A stretch of 64,000 nucleotides of DNA from Diploptera punctata (GCA_030220185.1 JASPKZ010004568.1:186001-250000); one strand, 5' to 3'. Counted from the stretch's first letter, positions 22,268-34,002 are shown. The notes: generated by a model from the sequence alone, not told the origin. Numbers and translations: made by a program.

Positions 22268-22338
22268 TGCCTGGACGGGATTCGAACCCGGATCTCTGAG
22301 TCTGTACCTCAGCGTGATATCCATTACACTACCAGGCG
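22268..22338 (-). repeat. tRNA-like core 1 (cloverleaf, anticodon loop GTACAGA)
   Basis: Acceptor CGCCTGG pairs with CCAGGCA at six of seven positions. The anticodon stem CTGAG/CTCAG is perfect around loop GTACAGA, giving anticodon ACA by position, and the T arm has GGGTTCGAATCCC. U8 and U33 are present. A true tRNA-Cys would normally read GCA, and the sequence is embedded in a repeat, so I call it a tRNA-derived core. Confidence 0.6.
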
Positions 22339-22565
22339 AATCCAATTCAAACACTTATTTTTCTTATATATGTATTATACTCTCCATTATTACTAGATGT
22401 CGCGAGAACACTGTCTTCACTGCCATCTAGTAGCTGACTATATCAAGTAAGCAAATTAAAGAGAATATTTATTTAACTTTATAGCAGTGACGCTTTATCG
22501 ATGTTATAATTAAATCTTTAACATTGAGCAATGCACGCTTAATATGGTATGATAAGAAAAATAAA

Positions 22566-22636
22566 TGCCTGGACGGGATTCGAACCCGGATCTCTGAGTC
22601 TGTACCTCAGCGTGATATCCATTACACTACCAGGCG
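22566..22636 (-). repeat. tRNA-like core 2
   Basis: Same sequence and fold as the core at 22268, one tandem period (about 298 bp) to the right. Confidence 0.6.
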
Positions 22637-22747
22637 AATCCAATTCAAACACTTATTTTTCTTATATATGTATTATACTCTCCATTATTACTAGATGTCG
22701 CGAGAGTATAATACATATATAAGAAAAATAAGTGTTTGAATTGGATT

Positions 22748-22818
22748 CGCCTGGTAGTGTAATGGATATCACGCTGAGGTACAGACTCAGAGATCCGGGT
22801 TCGAATCCCGTCCAGGCA
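22748..22818 (+). repeat. tRNA-like core 3, inverted
   Basis: Inverted copy of the other two cores, on the plus strand, forming the right arm of the palindrome. Followed by TTTATTTTTC, which holds a short T run but no classic terminator of five or more Ts. Confidence 0.6.
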
Positions 22819-22835
22819 TTTATTTTTCTTATACC

Positions 22836-23464
22836 ATATATATATATATTGATTTTGGTGCATCTAAAAACAGAATGACTCTTTAATATGGGAATAAGAA
22901 CTTGAATAAACAATATATTTTATATAAAACGAATACTACGTGATCATAGTACAGTTAATCTAATTTCATGCTTACCTAAGGAACATTATTGACAATTTTC
23001 CGTGATTACCCGATCTGTTTTCAAATACAGTAATTAAATAACCTGTTAAGTTACATTCGATATTGAAAAACGTTCCGTCTTTTTCCGACGCAAAATTAAT
23101 CCCCTTGTAAATTGAGGTCATCAATCCACTTTGAATAAATTGAGAATATTGTGTTAGCTTCTTCTACATTATTGTCTTTCTTCCTGTATTAATAGAAATT
23201 ATGTACCCAAATCAGTGAAACTCTTTTACTGCCAAAACATTCATGAAATTCTGCAGAACATGAGACAAAATATACTGACAACTTATCTGCATGAAGTAGT
23301 TAAACTGTGTTGTGTTATAGTTAATTTATTAAAATTAGGTTGGAATCTTGCAGTTTATAAAAGCTTTAATTAAAATAAAAGCCTTCTGTTCTCCTTACTT
23401 CGTCATTATGACCGTTGGATTCATTTTTGTTTACTAATAACACAGGTATTAGTTTAATCTAACT
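22836..23464. other. No gene recognised
   Basis: AT-rich sequence without supported features. Confidence 0.5.
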
Positions 23465-23650
23465 GACACTATCAATCTCGTAGCTGCAAACCGTGCGGAC
23501 ATAAATTCTCCATACATCACCATCCTGAAATAATTATTTTCGAATTATTAGTTGCATAATTTACCTCCTTCTATAGTACTTTCCCATTTCCTTCTTGGCT
23601 AACTTTCTTTGGGTTTAACTTTTAATTATCCTATAACAAGTTTCGAACGG
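23465..23650 (-). mobile_element. Old LINE family 1 relic, 3' end
   Basis: ATCTCGTAGCTGCAAACCGT and GCGGACATAAATTCTCCATA align with the reversed 3' end of LINE family 1 (TCGAACCCGTAGG...GCGGACATAAGCTCTCCATA). Weak similarity continues to about 23640 and may extend further. Confidence 0.6.
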
Positions 23651-26564
23651 AGATGTATCTAATTCCTCTGTTCATATTTTTACTGACCCACTACTACATA
23701 TTCTTCTAAAATTATGTTTCTAGGATCATATCTCTATGATTTAGACATTTCCATAAATCTCGTTAAGGAGGTCTCATTCTGAGATCTATATAGAGTATTA
23801 TAATAAATCTATAAAATTGTAATTCAGTGTAATCCATGCTTGCGTTTATTGAAGGTTTTACTTTTATGATGATGATGAGTGAACTCTTTTCGACTTAGGA
23901 GGTATTTCTTTTAACCTAACTTTCCGTATTTGGCCTTTGCAGTTCTGATGACAATGCTGCAGCCTGCAGAGGAAAATTAAGCTTGAAAGCCCCTCAATCA
24001 CAAACATGGTAAGGTATCATGAGGGAAATACCGATATTGTACGTGTTCTCAGTACCTAAAAAGTATTGGATAATGTTGGCATCTCCGCTACGAATGATTT
24101 CTTCTAAGTACCTGTTACATTTATGGCCGAGGAAACTACATGTTGAGTTTTTGCCTAGTTTTCTACGTTGCCATGCTGATAAAAATGTGTTCTGTTTCGT
24201 CCTGATGCTTACAGTTACTCTATTAATGTAGAAATGTTTCATATAAAATTATATTTTTTATTGTACTAAAATTTGGTATACTCTAATAACGTTATTTCAA
24301 TATTTCACATTACAAATCGCTGAAAATGATCTTATAATCATTCTGATATCTGAATGATTTATATATTTTTTTTTACTTGGCCTAGTTATATATATGTATA
24401 AGAGTGTACATAAAAAATCTCATATATGCTTATTATCTGCTTGTACATTGTTCTAGAAATATTTTAAAATGTTTACATACTTTTAATATAAATATAATAA
24501 AATATAAATAGTATATAAATAACTTATATTTGTAGAAATATTAGGCTTATTTTTAAATGAGATATTTTTCATAAGTAATATAACATTTTTGAACTTTTGC
24601 TCTGGGATATAATAATGAAATATTTCCATTATTCTAAAGATAAAATAAAATGAGCGGAAAAATTGATTTAGTGGTGCAATGAATTGACATGCGAATCCTC
24701 TGATTGTTAAAGGACGAACAACTGCTCGCTGGAAAACAGATGAACATGTCAATACGAGATCAACTCCAACTCTATAGAAATGAACGAAAAAGAGGAAAAA
24801 AATCCCCCACTTTTTTCTCTATCGTTTACACCAGAACCCTCGAAGAACTGAGAGGAAATCGAACTATTTAAATGCAAATTATAATTTCCAGTTACGTGCA
24901 GGAAATGAGAGCCCAGAGCTACATATATTTGACAGGTATAAATTAGACAGAACAGAAATGAGGAAATTGAATTTGGAGCAAGCAACGAGAATTCCCTTCT
25001 ACCAATGCTATTTTTTTCTTTTTCCATCTCTTGCTAGTTTTGTACGTGTGCATATTTTTCTCTTCTCCCACAGGAAGCGCTATCAATACAATATTCTCTA
25101 GAGTTTGTTACAAATGTGTGTGGTAGAATTGGTGGTTTCTGCGCTAGCGGCTAGGCTTCGTTTCCAGACTGACTATGGGTTCATGTTATTCTAGTTTCCG
25201 TTGAAAATCGAAATCTATGAAATGCTGCCAACACAACTGCAAGGAAATATTGGAAAATAGAATTTCTTTCAGAACCAGTAGATGCATTTTCAACAAGTTG
25301 TCACTAGCAAAGTGTTTAGATTTGTCACTACTTTCTTGGAAAGTTTGTTTTTATTTTTTAGTAAATAGAAATCATAACCACAGGCAGTCATTTCTAAAGT
25401 AGAGCCCCGTCACTATAGGGTGGAACCTTTATTTCACGTGTGATTAACTTAATCCTCGTTCAGTCGGATATTCGTATGGAAGTATGTTAGGGCGATACCT
25501 AAACGCCTAATCTAATCCGCCTAAGCTATTATATATGCGATAAATGAACTATATCTACGAAAATGCGAGTATATAGATAGCTAATGTAATTTGTTTGCTG
25601 GATTCAACAATTTTAATAACGTACGAGAATATAAATTATTTTACCGCTCTGGGTAGAATCTAGAATACAAATTGTGCTACGCCTATTTAATTTTGTCGTT
25701 GTTGACTGAAAATAAGACCACAAATAAATTATGATCCAATTGGTTAAAAACAAATATGAATTGCAAGAAACGCTTCTTTGACATTGTACGGTTTATGGAA
25801 TAGGTCTTTGCCAAAAATCGTACCTCCACGTTCCTTTAGTGAAATGAACGAGAACGTTCCTCCAGTTGCTCACCATGAGGCAGACAGCTTTATTCATGAA
25901 AATATTGAGGTATCAAAAATAAGAAAATAGCGATGTTGAAACGTAATTGTCTTCATTTCGTAGTTAGTTTTGTTCCAAAATAGTATTTTCTTCTTCTTCA
26001 TTTGTTTTCAAATCTGTGTATATTTTATATTCTTTTCTTGCGTTTTTCTAAACAATGTCGGCAATATTTGTTACAATAAATAATGTCTTCAAGATGTGGA
26101 TATTTGAATCCTCAAACACCGAAGTATTGTGGCTTTTAGGCCAAACATTATGACCATTTAGTCCTTCCAAACCTTTTCAATTATGATCCTTTCATATCAG
26201 GCGGCTTAATGTTGTAGTGAAGTGAAGTGAAGAAGAGCACCACTCACATTAGGTGATGTTTCTGTGAGGTCTATTGCCACCAACGGCTGCCGTACCATAC
26301 ATTTGGCTCAGTGGAGTAACTGTTTACTTTCTCATCAAACAGTTTTTGTTCGTACGACAGTTGTAGAGCAGATCGCACGTAGGATATTACTGGCGTTTAG
26401 TTTTAAGGCATATCTAAATATCTCACTATATTATTTATTTGATAAACTGTTTAATGCATTGCTTTCATCATCATTATCCACGCAAGTATTAGACCATGTG
26501 GACTGTTACTGTCTCAAAGAGGAATTTTCCATCCAGCGCTTTTATCGACGGCACAACGATCATT
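23651..26564. other. No gene recognised
   Basis: Nearly 3 kb of AT-rich DNA. Open stretches reach about 100 codons (26264-26572, plus), but without motif or convincing composition. A GTGAAGTGAAGTGAAGAAG tract is at 26217-26235. If a host gene crosses this window, this could be intron. Confidence 0.4.
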
Positions 26565-27070
26565 TTCCTTAGGGGCAGTAACGAATTATAGCCTTTGGAA
26601 TTCTGTGAGATGGCATTCGTTTAAGATGGGCTTTCCAGTTGTTCTGGTAGTTTCGTATATGATGGAGAATGGGTTCTACATCCAACTCTTCCATAATTTC
26701 CTCATTTCTATTATGGTCCCAGTTTATATAGCCTGCTGTACGGCGCATAAATCGCATCTCATTTGCTGTTAATAGGCATTTATCTCTTCTTTCTATTATC
26801 CATGCTTCACTACCATAATACTATTAATTATCCTCGTTTTTGTGAAATTTGTGATTTTCTCTGCTATATCAACTTCATCTTGAAATGTTAAATTATAACC
26901 CATATAATTAAATTAATTTACTCCTTCTAAAATTTCATCGTCCAAAATAATTTTGCTAGGCATAGGGTATTTCCCACAAAAGGCCATCACCTATTTTTAA
27001 ATATTAATTTCCATATTATCATTTTTAGCAATTATATTAAAATTGTGTATTGTACTCTAAATATTGTTGG
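26565..27070 (-). pseudogene. RTE-like LINE C-terminal relic (family 3)
   Basis: On the minus strand the stretch 26757-26569 reads MRFMRRTAGY, then WDHNRNEEIMEELDVEPIL, W..HLKRM and HRIPKAIIRY. This matches the C-terminal region of a common insect RTE-like endonuclease-RT protein. Farther upstream (26780-27070), blocks for the region after the catalytic box are recognisable but broken. The core RT and endonuclease are missing. Confidence 0.75.
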
Positions 27071-27963
27071 AGCAATTAATACCATTAGGAGACCGACCTA
27101 CAAGGTAACTATATTATAGTTTTTAACCGTACATTATATTACTGTAAACTAGTACCTCAACTGAAAATCACCATGAACTTTACTACATCGATAATACAAA
27201 ATCATGTGCAAGAAAGGAGGGAGTCTATGTTTAGGTTTCTATTAATTTGATACAAGAGTGTTCCGGGGACCACAAATTTAACACTACTATAGGTACGAAA
27301 ACAAGATGGATTAAAACAAAAAAGAATGTTCATAATTTAGATTCCAAGTTCAAAGTTCTTTATTGGATTTATTTATTTTTACGAAATCGTTGAAGTTGAT
27401 ACTGAAATTTGAGGCAAATTATGATAATTAACGTTCGTAACGGTAATTAATAAATGCTAACTCAGTTGTAAGAAAGATGTTCTTCTCTAATTAAAAATAT
27501 ATAAAAACTTATACGGTGGGTTGTAAAATGATACTACCACCACATTATTCGAGGCTGAACTAAACTATAAAAATGGCAGAATAATTTAGTAACACTTGTC
27601 CTAAGGTTTATGTAAACTATAATGTGTGCACAACAAAATTAAATAAACAAAGATACTTCTTACTGTTTGATAATATAACCAGGATTTCAATTGACTCGTG
27701 CAAATTGATGCAACCAGTTGCTGCATAATAATACAATCACTAGTTCCATGTAAATAAATACAAGTCATATTTCTCTACTCCTGTTATTACCGGTGTTTAC
27801 CGAAGAGGGCGTGTTATAAGTACACTGCAGATTGAGCGGACTTTTGGTCGTTAAAATACACAATTTTTAGCGCCCGGTTCACAAGAGTAGGAATTGTATG
27901 AACGTCACGCAACGTTTAACTGTTGTTCTTCAATGAAGTAAACCCACATAGTTACAATATGAT
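27071..27963. other. No gene recognised
   Basis: AT-rich, no supported feature. Confidence 0.5.
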
Positions 27964-28040
27964 TGCTTAACGTATAGCTCAGTGCAAGTCTCCTTGACAT
28001 GAATACACGAGGTCTAGGGGTCGAACCGAAATTGAATTTA
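27964..28040 (+). repeat. tRNA-like remnant
   Basis: TAGCTCAGTGCAAGTCTCC resembles a D arm and GGGGTCGAACCGAAATT a decayed T arm at about tRNA spacing. Probably a SINE head; weak. Confidence 0.3.
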
Positions 28041-28929
28041 CTTTTTTTAGTCCTTTTTAAAGACATCATAATGTTAGTTATGTAAAATTGATTATTGTCC
28101 TACATCTGAGGGCTGTTATAAAGCCGGACGTGGCCAATAAAAGTAATACTTGGAGTAGTACACAAAAAGTAGACGAAACAAATAAATAAAATAAATATAT
28201 ATACTGTGGAACTTTAATATGCTTTCTTTACATTTTGCAATCAAGTTATATTTAAAACTGAGCATAAGCAGAATTGTGCAAATTATTCACTTATCTCAAA
28301 TAGCTGATCATGTCTATAGGTGGAAAAACATATCATTGTCTTGCTATTGATTTTTTCCCGTTTCACTATTACTGTTTTATATTCGTCCTATTATGCTAAT
28401 TATAATGTGTAGACAGATGACCTTTTGCAGGAAAAATATTTATAATTTTCCACATCTATGTTGACGAATCTATTTTAAAAAACTACACAGGATTCGAACT
28501 GAAAACGAATAGAGTATGATATACATTATTACTCTTGCGTTAATCATCTACGGTATCGTAACTCTGATAAGGTATTTTGCATTTTTTTTTACTTTCTTGT
28601 TCATATAGACTACAAATTACGAGTAGTTTTTATTCTTGTTTTACATATTGAACGAAATAAGCGAATTTAAGCTTCGTAGACACTGCGTAGTCGAGTGAAC
28701 AATGCTTGGCAGGCGCAATGCAAAAGACTTGAGAGTTTGAATATTTCAAGCGCTCATTCCTTGTGAGCAGCAATGCACACTTAGCGACAAAAAGAATGGG
28801 CCGGCTCTAGATTTCGAATATTTTAAGTTCCAAAGCTCGATTCACACGAGTAAATTATTTGCACAGTAGAGCTACAATACCTTTCCCTTCTTCCTTTGAA
28901 GAGTATTCTTTCAAGCACAATCAGCCAGC
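28041..28929. other. No gene; possible tRNA-like remnants
   Basis: The minus strand at 28483-28556 shows a B-box-like AGTTCGAATCCTG, and the plus strand near 28683-28745 a GTAGTCGAGTGAACAATG D-arm-like block. Both are too decayed to assign. The remainder is AT-rich. Confidence 0.35.
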
Positions 28930-29000
28930 GTATGCTTAGCTCAGTGCTTAGTGGCTTGATTCATATGCAAAAGGTCACAGGTTCAATTCCCGATGAGGTT
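28930..29000 (+). repeat. tRNA-like remnant
   Basis: GCTTAGCTCAGTGCTTAGTG (A-box-like) and CAGGTTCAATTCCCGATGAG (good B box) lie about 35 nt apart. The acceptor arm does not pair. A SINE head or pseudo-tRNA. Confidence 0.45.
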
Positions 29001-29189
29001 AAAATTTTTTAATTGCTAAAATGCTTTTTATTTTATTCTGTATGTCTATTCTTATAGAAAAACGTGCTAACTATTTGAAAGTATTACTACTTTTAATATA
29101 TTTATTTATTTATAAACAGGTTTACAATGTAATAAAACATCTTCCTGTGCCCAAAGCTATTTTAAATTTTTATCTTCTTTCTCCATTCT

Positions 29190-29735
29190 TCCCTATCTTC
29201 ACATTCCAATTCTTCCAGAACTAGCTCCCTCATACCTCTTCTTACATCATCCATCCATTTAAATCTAGGTCGACCTTTCCTTTCCTTCCTTTCCCAGGTG
29301 GAATCCATTCCAAAGCTTGTCTGGGTAATTTTTTCTTTGGCATCCTAAGTGTATGACCGTACAATTCTAGTGTTTGTATCTCACAAAATATAATATTGAA
29401 TTTTGGAGTTTCATTTGTTGTGTGATGATTGTATTTCTGATTTTTTCTAATTTAGGATGTCTAGTTGAGCGTCCAGAACAATCCATTTCAGTAGACATAA
29501 GCTTTAAACTCAAATTTTTATTAAGATGCCAAGTTTCTGCACCATATGTTAGCATGCTTCGAATTATGGATTTATAAATTTCTAAATTGGTACCCATTCA
29601 TATGTTCTTATCCCACAAAACACCATTTAACATTGTTATTATTGATCTGCCTTTTTGAATTCTATATTTTATGTCATTTTCTTCAGTACATTTTGAGTTA
29701 ATTTTGATCCCCAGTTAATTACATTCTTCACATTC
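29190..29735 (-). pseudogene. RTE-like LINE C-terminal relic (family 2)
   Basis: On the minus strand 29597-29367 reads TNLEIYKSIIRSMLTYGAET, then LSLKLMSTEMD, R.RHPKLEKIRN and the start of the next block, parallel to IYHTIVKSIITYGAELWPL in the copy at 37420-38560. The first residues on the other side (29640-29735) fit the region after the catalytic box. Rightmost C-terminal sequence lies at 29190-29360 with broken frames. Confidence 0.75.
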
Positions 29736-29749
29736 TTTGATACATTCCG

Positions 29750-29814
29750 TTATTATTATCATTATTATTATTATTATTATTATTATTGTTATTATTATTA
29801 GTATTATTACTACT
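29750..29814. repeat. (ATT)n microsatellite
   Basis: Imperfect ATT/GTT triplet array of about 65 bp, possibly grown from the 3' tail of a LINE. Confidence 0.9.
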
Positions 29815-30564
29815 ATGGATGATGGCCAATAAAAATAAATAATAATAATATGTTGTATTATTTTCCATCATCCATGGGCTATTATTATACTGGACTTGAC
29901 ATACACATACTTTTTTTTTTATTTCAAAGGTGAAAATTTTTCCTCACTAATACGTGATAACAAAAGTAAACAAATAAATAAGCTATATTATCTTTTTATT
30001 ACATACATTTATAGCATTATTATTAAAACGTGGTACTGCACATACAATTAAATTTATACTGGTAGTTAATAGTGTTGTAGAGTTTATAAACGCAGGAATA
30101 TTACTTAATATAGTGTAAAGTGGACTTATATTAAGCGGCAGGAATTAAATGTTCATAGCACCTTATAGGATGTATTTTGCGAAAATACAAATTCATAAGA
30201 AAAACATTGTTGAAGGATTCGAACCGTGGCTTTCATACATATTTTGTCTCATGGTAAGTGGTTTAAGGATCTACGCTACTCGAATATCGGGTACCACCTC
30301 CCTAAACATAGGTTGTACTTTTACACTACAAATGAGAGTTTAACTTTATTTGAAATGTCGCAATAGAGTAATATTGCATTTGTCGAACACTCGGTAAATA
30401 TCTAGAAACATGTCTCCTTCACTGTTCTTTACTATTTAAGACGATTAAAACTAAATACAGCGTGTTTAAAACATTTAAATATGCGTTATCTCGCGAATCA
30501 CAGCCTTAGGTTTCGAGCATGCGCAGTGGGCCATAACAGGGACTCTGCTTTTGAAGTGGCTCAT
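29815..30564. other. No gene; one tRNA-like remnant
   Basis: AT-rich. Near 30208-30290 the minus strand carries a B-box-like CGGTTCGAATCCTTC element and a plausible D-arm region, too decayed to score. Confidence 0.4.
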
Positions 30565-31000
30565 TCTTTTTGTCACTAAGTCTACATGTGTATTTATGAA
30601 TATCCTTATGCTGGAATGTTGTGCTCTTAACAGTAGTTTTCTTTGATGTGTGCAAAGGTAACCAATCAAACCCCATTGACATTACTATATTCATGAAGAC
30701 TAAACTTCCTTATTATTGGCCTGAATATATCTCCCCTTACTTTAGCATTGAAATCTCTCCAGACAAATTTCATTTCATATCGTGAAAGACTATGAAATAC
30801 GCATTTGATTCCTTCATAGAACTTATCCTAGAGATTGTCATCCATATTTTCCGAGGGACCATGCATATTTACCATTACAAAGTCATGTAATTTGCCCTTT
30901 AGAATTTTCTATGATATCCTATTGCAGACAAACTTAATATCTCGGATAGCGGAGAGGATCTTCCTTCAGACTAAAAATCCCATACCGAATTCAAACTTCG
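30565..31000 (-). mobile_element. LINE family 1 relic: endonuclease region only
   Basis: Reversed alignment to the endonuclease part of the copy at 54234-57493: GTGTATTTATGAATATCCTT (30588), the block for VLGDFNAKVG near 30740, and ACTTAATATCTCGGATAGCG (30930). Stops and indels break the frame. It lies just left of a LINE family 1 copy that lacks exactly this region, but divergence is much higher here, so it is an independent old fragment. Confidence 0.8.
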
Positions 31001-31109
31001 CTGAATCCCTGTACCTAGTTATATTAAAATTTTTAGCGACTTCGATGTTATAATTAAATTTTTGACATTCAGAAATCCAAGCTTAATGTGACATAATAAG
31101 AAAACTAAA

Positions 31110-31180
31110 TGCTTGGACGGGACTTGAACCCGGATTTCTGGATTAGTACTCCAGAGCGCTATAAATTACGCTATCAAGCA
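31110..31180 (-). repeat. tRNA-like core, anticodon loop GTACTAA
   Basis: Acceptor TGCTTGA pairs with CCAAGCA at six of seven positions. The anticodon stem CTGGA/TCCAG is perfect around loop GTACTAA, and the T arm has GGGTTCAAGTCCC. Compared with the cores at 22 kb, the stem sequences differ yet stay paired. Confidence 0.6.
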
Positions 31181-31366
31181 AATATATTACAAACATTTAT
31201 TTTTCTTTATACATATTCTCTATTACGAGAGACAGCGGGAGCACGTTCTCCACTGCCAACTAGTAGCTGCTATAACAAATTAACAAATTAAAGTTAATAT
31301 TTTTACTTTATAGCAGTGACAATTCTTTATTTCGATGTTTCTTTTTACATTGAGCAATGCAAGCTT

Positions 31367-31381
31367 AATATGACATAATAA
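31367..31381. repeat. Target-site duplication, left (AATATGACATAATAA)
   Basis: Matches AATATGATATAATAA at 33403-33417 in 14 of 15 positions and flanks the LINE between. Confidence 0.75.
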
Positions 31382-33402
31382 ATAACTTAACTAACTCACT
31401 GGTAATATCGAACACGTAGGTTCATGGCCGCGCGGACATACACCCTCCATATATCCCTATCCTGAGCCAATATTTTCCATTCATCCCCTGTATAATCTAC
31501 TTCCTTCAAATTAGAGTTAATGTTATTCTCCCACCTCATTCTTGGTCTACCAACTGGCGTTTTCCCTCTGGCTTTCCTACAAGAAGCTTCCATGAACGCC
31601 TTTCATTCCCCATTCGACCCACATATCCTACCCATCGCAGACTACGAGACTTAACTGTTCTCATTATATCTGGCTTCCACTGTTATGATGTCTTCTCCAT
31701 TCGCCTGTCTGTTCATCTCTCTTTGGTCCAAAAATTTTCTTAAGCACTTTAATTTCAAATACTCGTAATCTCCTTTCCTGCCTTAAAGTAAGAGTCCATG
31801 TTTTGCATCCATATAATATAACTGGTACAATAATAGTTTTATATATTTTCAGTTTAACGTTTTTTGAAAGGAGTTGGGAAGTCAAGAGTCTGTGTAATGC
31901 ATAATAACACGCATTTCCAGAATTGAGCCTATGTTTAATTTCCTAGTGCATCTCATTCCTGTTTGCGATTATTGTTCCTAGGCTTTTGAATTCAGCCACT
32001 TCCTCAAAATGTCCCTCATTTGTCATTAGCTCTCCATTTCCATTATACAGGGTATTTATACGTGTGACTAAATACTTAGTTTTATCGATAGTTACTTCCA
32101 GTCCCAATTTCTTTGTGCTATTCAGTAGTTTATGCGTGTTGGCTTTTAGTATCTCCTCGCTTTCGCCCAATAGTACTACACCATCAGCATAAACCAACAG
32201 CTTATTAATACCATTAAGTTGTAGGCCTTCTTCATCCTACATATTTGATGACATGCTCTAGTACAAAATCAAATAGTAGAGTAGATAGTGCATTTCCTTA
32301 CTTCAACCCATTCTGGATTTCAATAGTATCCGAAAACTGTTTGCCTACACGCACCCTATTCTTTGTGCCATTTAGACACATTCGTGTAAGTCGAACTAAC
32401 TTTTTAGGAATTCCGAACTCTAGCAGGATACTGTAAACTTCTACCTCCTCATTGAATCGTATGCCTTTTTGAAGTCTACGTATAGTTGATGTTCAGTACC
32501 ATTATATTCCCATTTCTTTTTTAAAATTTGTCTTAAGCTAAAAATCTGATCTGTTGTAGACCTGTTTCAACTAAATCCACATTGATGATCTCCTAGAATG
32601 TCATCAATATAAGGAGTAAGTCAGCTTAGTAATATATTTGTTAGAATTTTGTACAAAGTTGAAACTAATGAGATGCCCCTAGAGTTGTTGCAATCAGTTT
32701 TATCTCCTTTCTTATAAATTGGTATGATAATCGATTCTTTCCATTCGTCTAGAAGAGCTTCTTTCTTCCAAATCATATTAAGCAACTGGCATATCTTGTC
32801 CATCAATTTTTCTCCTCCTGATTTTATCAGTTCTGCTGGGATCTCAACTGAACCTGAAGCTTTATACAGCTTCAATTTTTCTATCGCCATTTCAACCTCT
32901 AATGCATTTAGTTCTCGGATTAGCATTTTTGCCGTCTGTAAAGTATCCTCTTCAATATCCTGTTCTGTATGTACATTTAATAATCGATTAAAGTAACTTT
33001 TCCATCTATTTAATATACTCCAGGGATCTGCAATCATATCTCCATTTTCATTCCTAATTATGTTTGTTGTAGCCTGAAACCCTTTCTTCTCTATCGTAAT
33101 TCCCTGATATAACTCTCTAATGTTCATATTTTTGGCATTCATTTCTAGATATGGGGGACTATTTGACCATCGGAAAATTGTACCTCAGTTGAACCCGTGT
33201 CCGCATTTATTGACGGTTGTATTTTTACGGTGAAAGATCGTCACTCTTTCGACCAAGGTACGTTTTCGTCTGGATTATCACCTTCGACCAGTTTGGCATG
33301 GGTAACCCTATCGGCAGCAATTACTACCGCCGGCATAGCTCTCGGGTATCATTTAAGCACGCAAGACACTCCACCACGACAAGGTAAAGATACCATGGAG
33401 GG
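31382..33402 (-). mobile_element. LINE family 1, copy B: both ends present, endonuclease deleted
   Basis: Minus-strand copy of about 2.0 kb. The 3' end is at the left (TAACTAACTCACTGGTAATA, a TAGT-type tail) and the 5' end at the right (ACCATGGAGGG, the same terminus as the copy at 54234-57493). A near-perfect 15-bp target duplication flanks it. An internal deletion of about 1.2 kb joins the linker before the RT to the 5' leader near 33148, removing the endonuclease. It inserted into a tandem tRNA-like repeat. Confidence 0.9.
31396..33142 (-). pseudogene. RT of LINE family 1 (copy B), several frameshifts
   Basis: Runs from MNAKNMNIRELYQGITIEKK at the right through the N-terminal RT (33142-32621, open for 173 codons), the NGLKQ-type block, YADGVVLLGESEEILK near 32197 and the C-terminal GRPRMRWENNI near 31545. 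The catalytic YADD is altered to YADG, losing the second metal-binding aspartate. Frame breaks lie near 32450, 32230, 31930 and 31660. Not functional. Confidence 0.92.
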
Positions 33403-33417
33403 AATATGATATAATAA
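33403..33417. repeat. Target-site duplication, right
   Basis: AATATGATATAATAA, one mismatch to 31367-31381. Confidence 0.75.
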
Positions 33418-33421
33418 TAAA

Positions 33422-33892
33422 AATAAGTAATAGTTTTAAAAAACTAAAAGAACACGCTTTATTAGAATACTAAAAAATGAAAAATAATTTTAATTTCCAA
33501 TACGCTTGGGATAAAATAAAGTGGTCAACAAAAAAAAATCATCTCCAACACATATAGAATAAAATTAGAGTTATCAACAAAAAGAAAATAATTTTACCAT
33601 CAAAAGCGTGGGGTGCTCTATATCAATTAATATATTTGATAATAAACAGATATTGGAAAAGTAAGCTCTCTAAGAAGAAAATGTAAAAATAATAAAAATC
33701 ACCCCACGCTTTTGATGGTAAAATTATTTTCTTTTTGTTGATAACTCTAATTTTTATTCTATATGTGTTGGAGATGATTTTTTTGTTGACCACTTTATTT
33801 TATCCCAAGCGTATTGGAAATTAAAATTATTTTTCATTTTTAGTTTTCTAATAAAGCGTGTTCTTTTAGTTTTTTAAAACTATTATTTATTT
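33422..33892. repeat. Outer palindromic module, left
   Basis: Arms 33422-33614 and 33700-33892 (193 bp each) are nearly perfect reverse complements around an 85-bp spacer. Each carries ACACGCTTTATTAG near its outer end and CACCCCACGCTTTTGATGG at its inner end. The spacer is the exact inverse of the spacer in the right module (one or two differences). Confidence 0.95.
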
Positions 33893-34002
33893 TTTATGTT
33901 TTTGTTTCAATATTTTACAGAATAAGTTAAAAATGAAAATATCTTTAAATTCGATACTATTGTAGTATGGGCTAATAGTAGTACTCTTCTATAAAAAAAA
34001 CC

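Larger units (their letters stand above)
22203..22835. repeat. Tandem ~297-bp units ending in a fold-back, tRNA-like cores
   Basis: The block from ATGTTATAATTAAATCTTTA (22203) to about 22403 recurs almost unchanged from 22500 to about 22702, a period of 297 bp. Immediately after, 22707-22835 is an inverted copy of about 22549-22677, giving a palindrome with ~128-bp arms and a ~30-bp loop. Three tRNA-like cores result, two on the minus strand and one on the plus strand. The same unit is seen at 2479 and 31039. Confidence 0.88.
31039..31381. repeat. Tandem ~292-bp tRNA-like repeat, 1.2 units
   Basis: Landmark CGATGTTATAATTAAATTTT at 31041 recurs in shortened form near 31333 (TTCGATGTTTCTTTTTACAT). 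Same family and period as 2479-3236 and 22203-22700. The second unit is cut short by insertion of a LINE at 31382. Confidence 0.75.

Noticed and set aside
22748..22818. Functional tRNA-Cys gene
   Set aside because: The fold is good, but the anticodon would be ACA, the acceptor lacks one pair, and the same sequence is repeated within a tandem fold-back. A repeat core is more likely.
26264..26572. A 102-codon plus-strand frame as a host gene
   Set aside because: No recognised motif, no splice context, and it abuts a LINE relic on the other strand.
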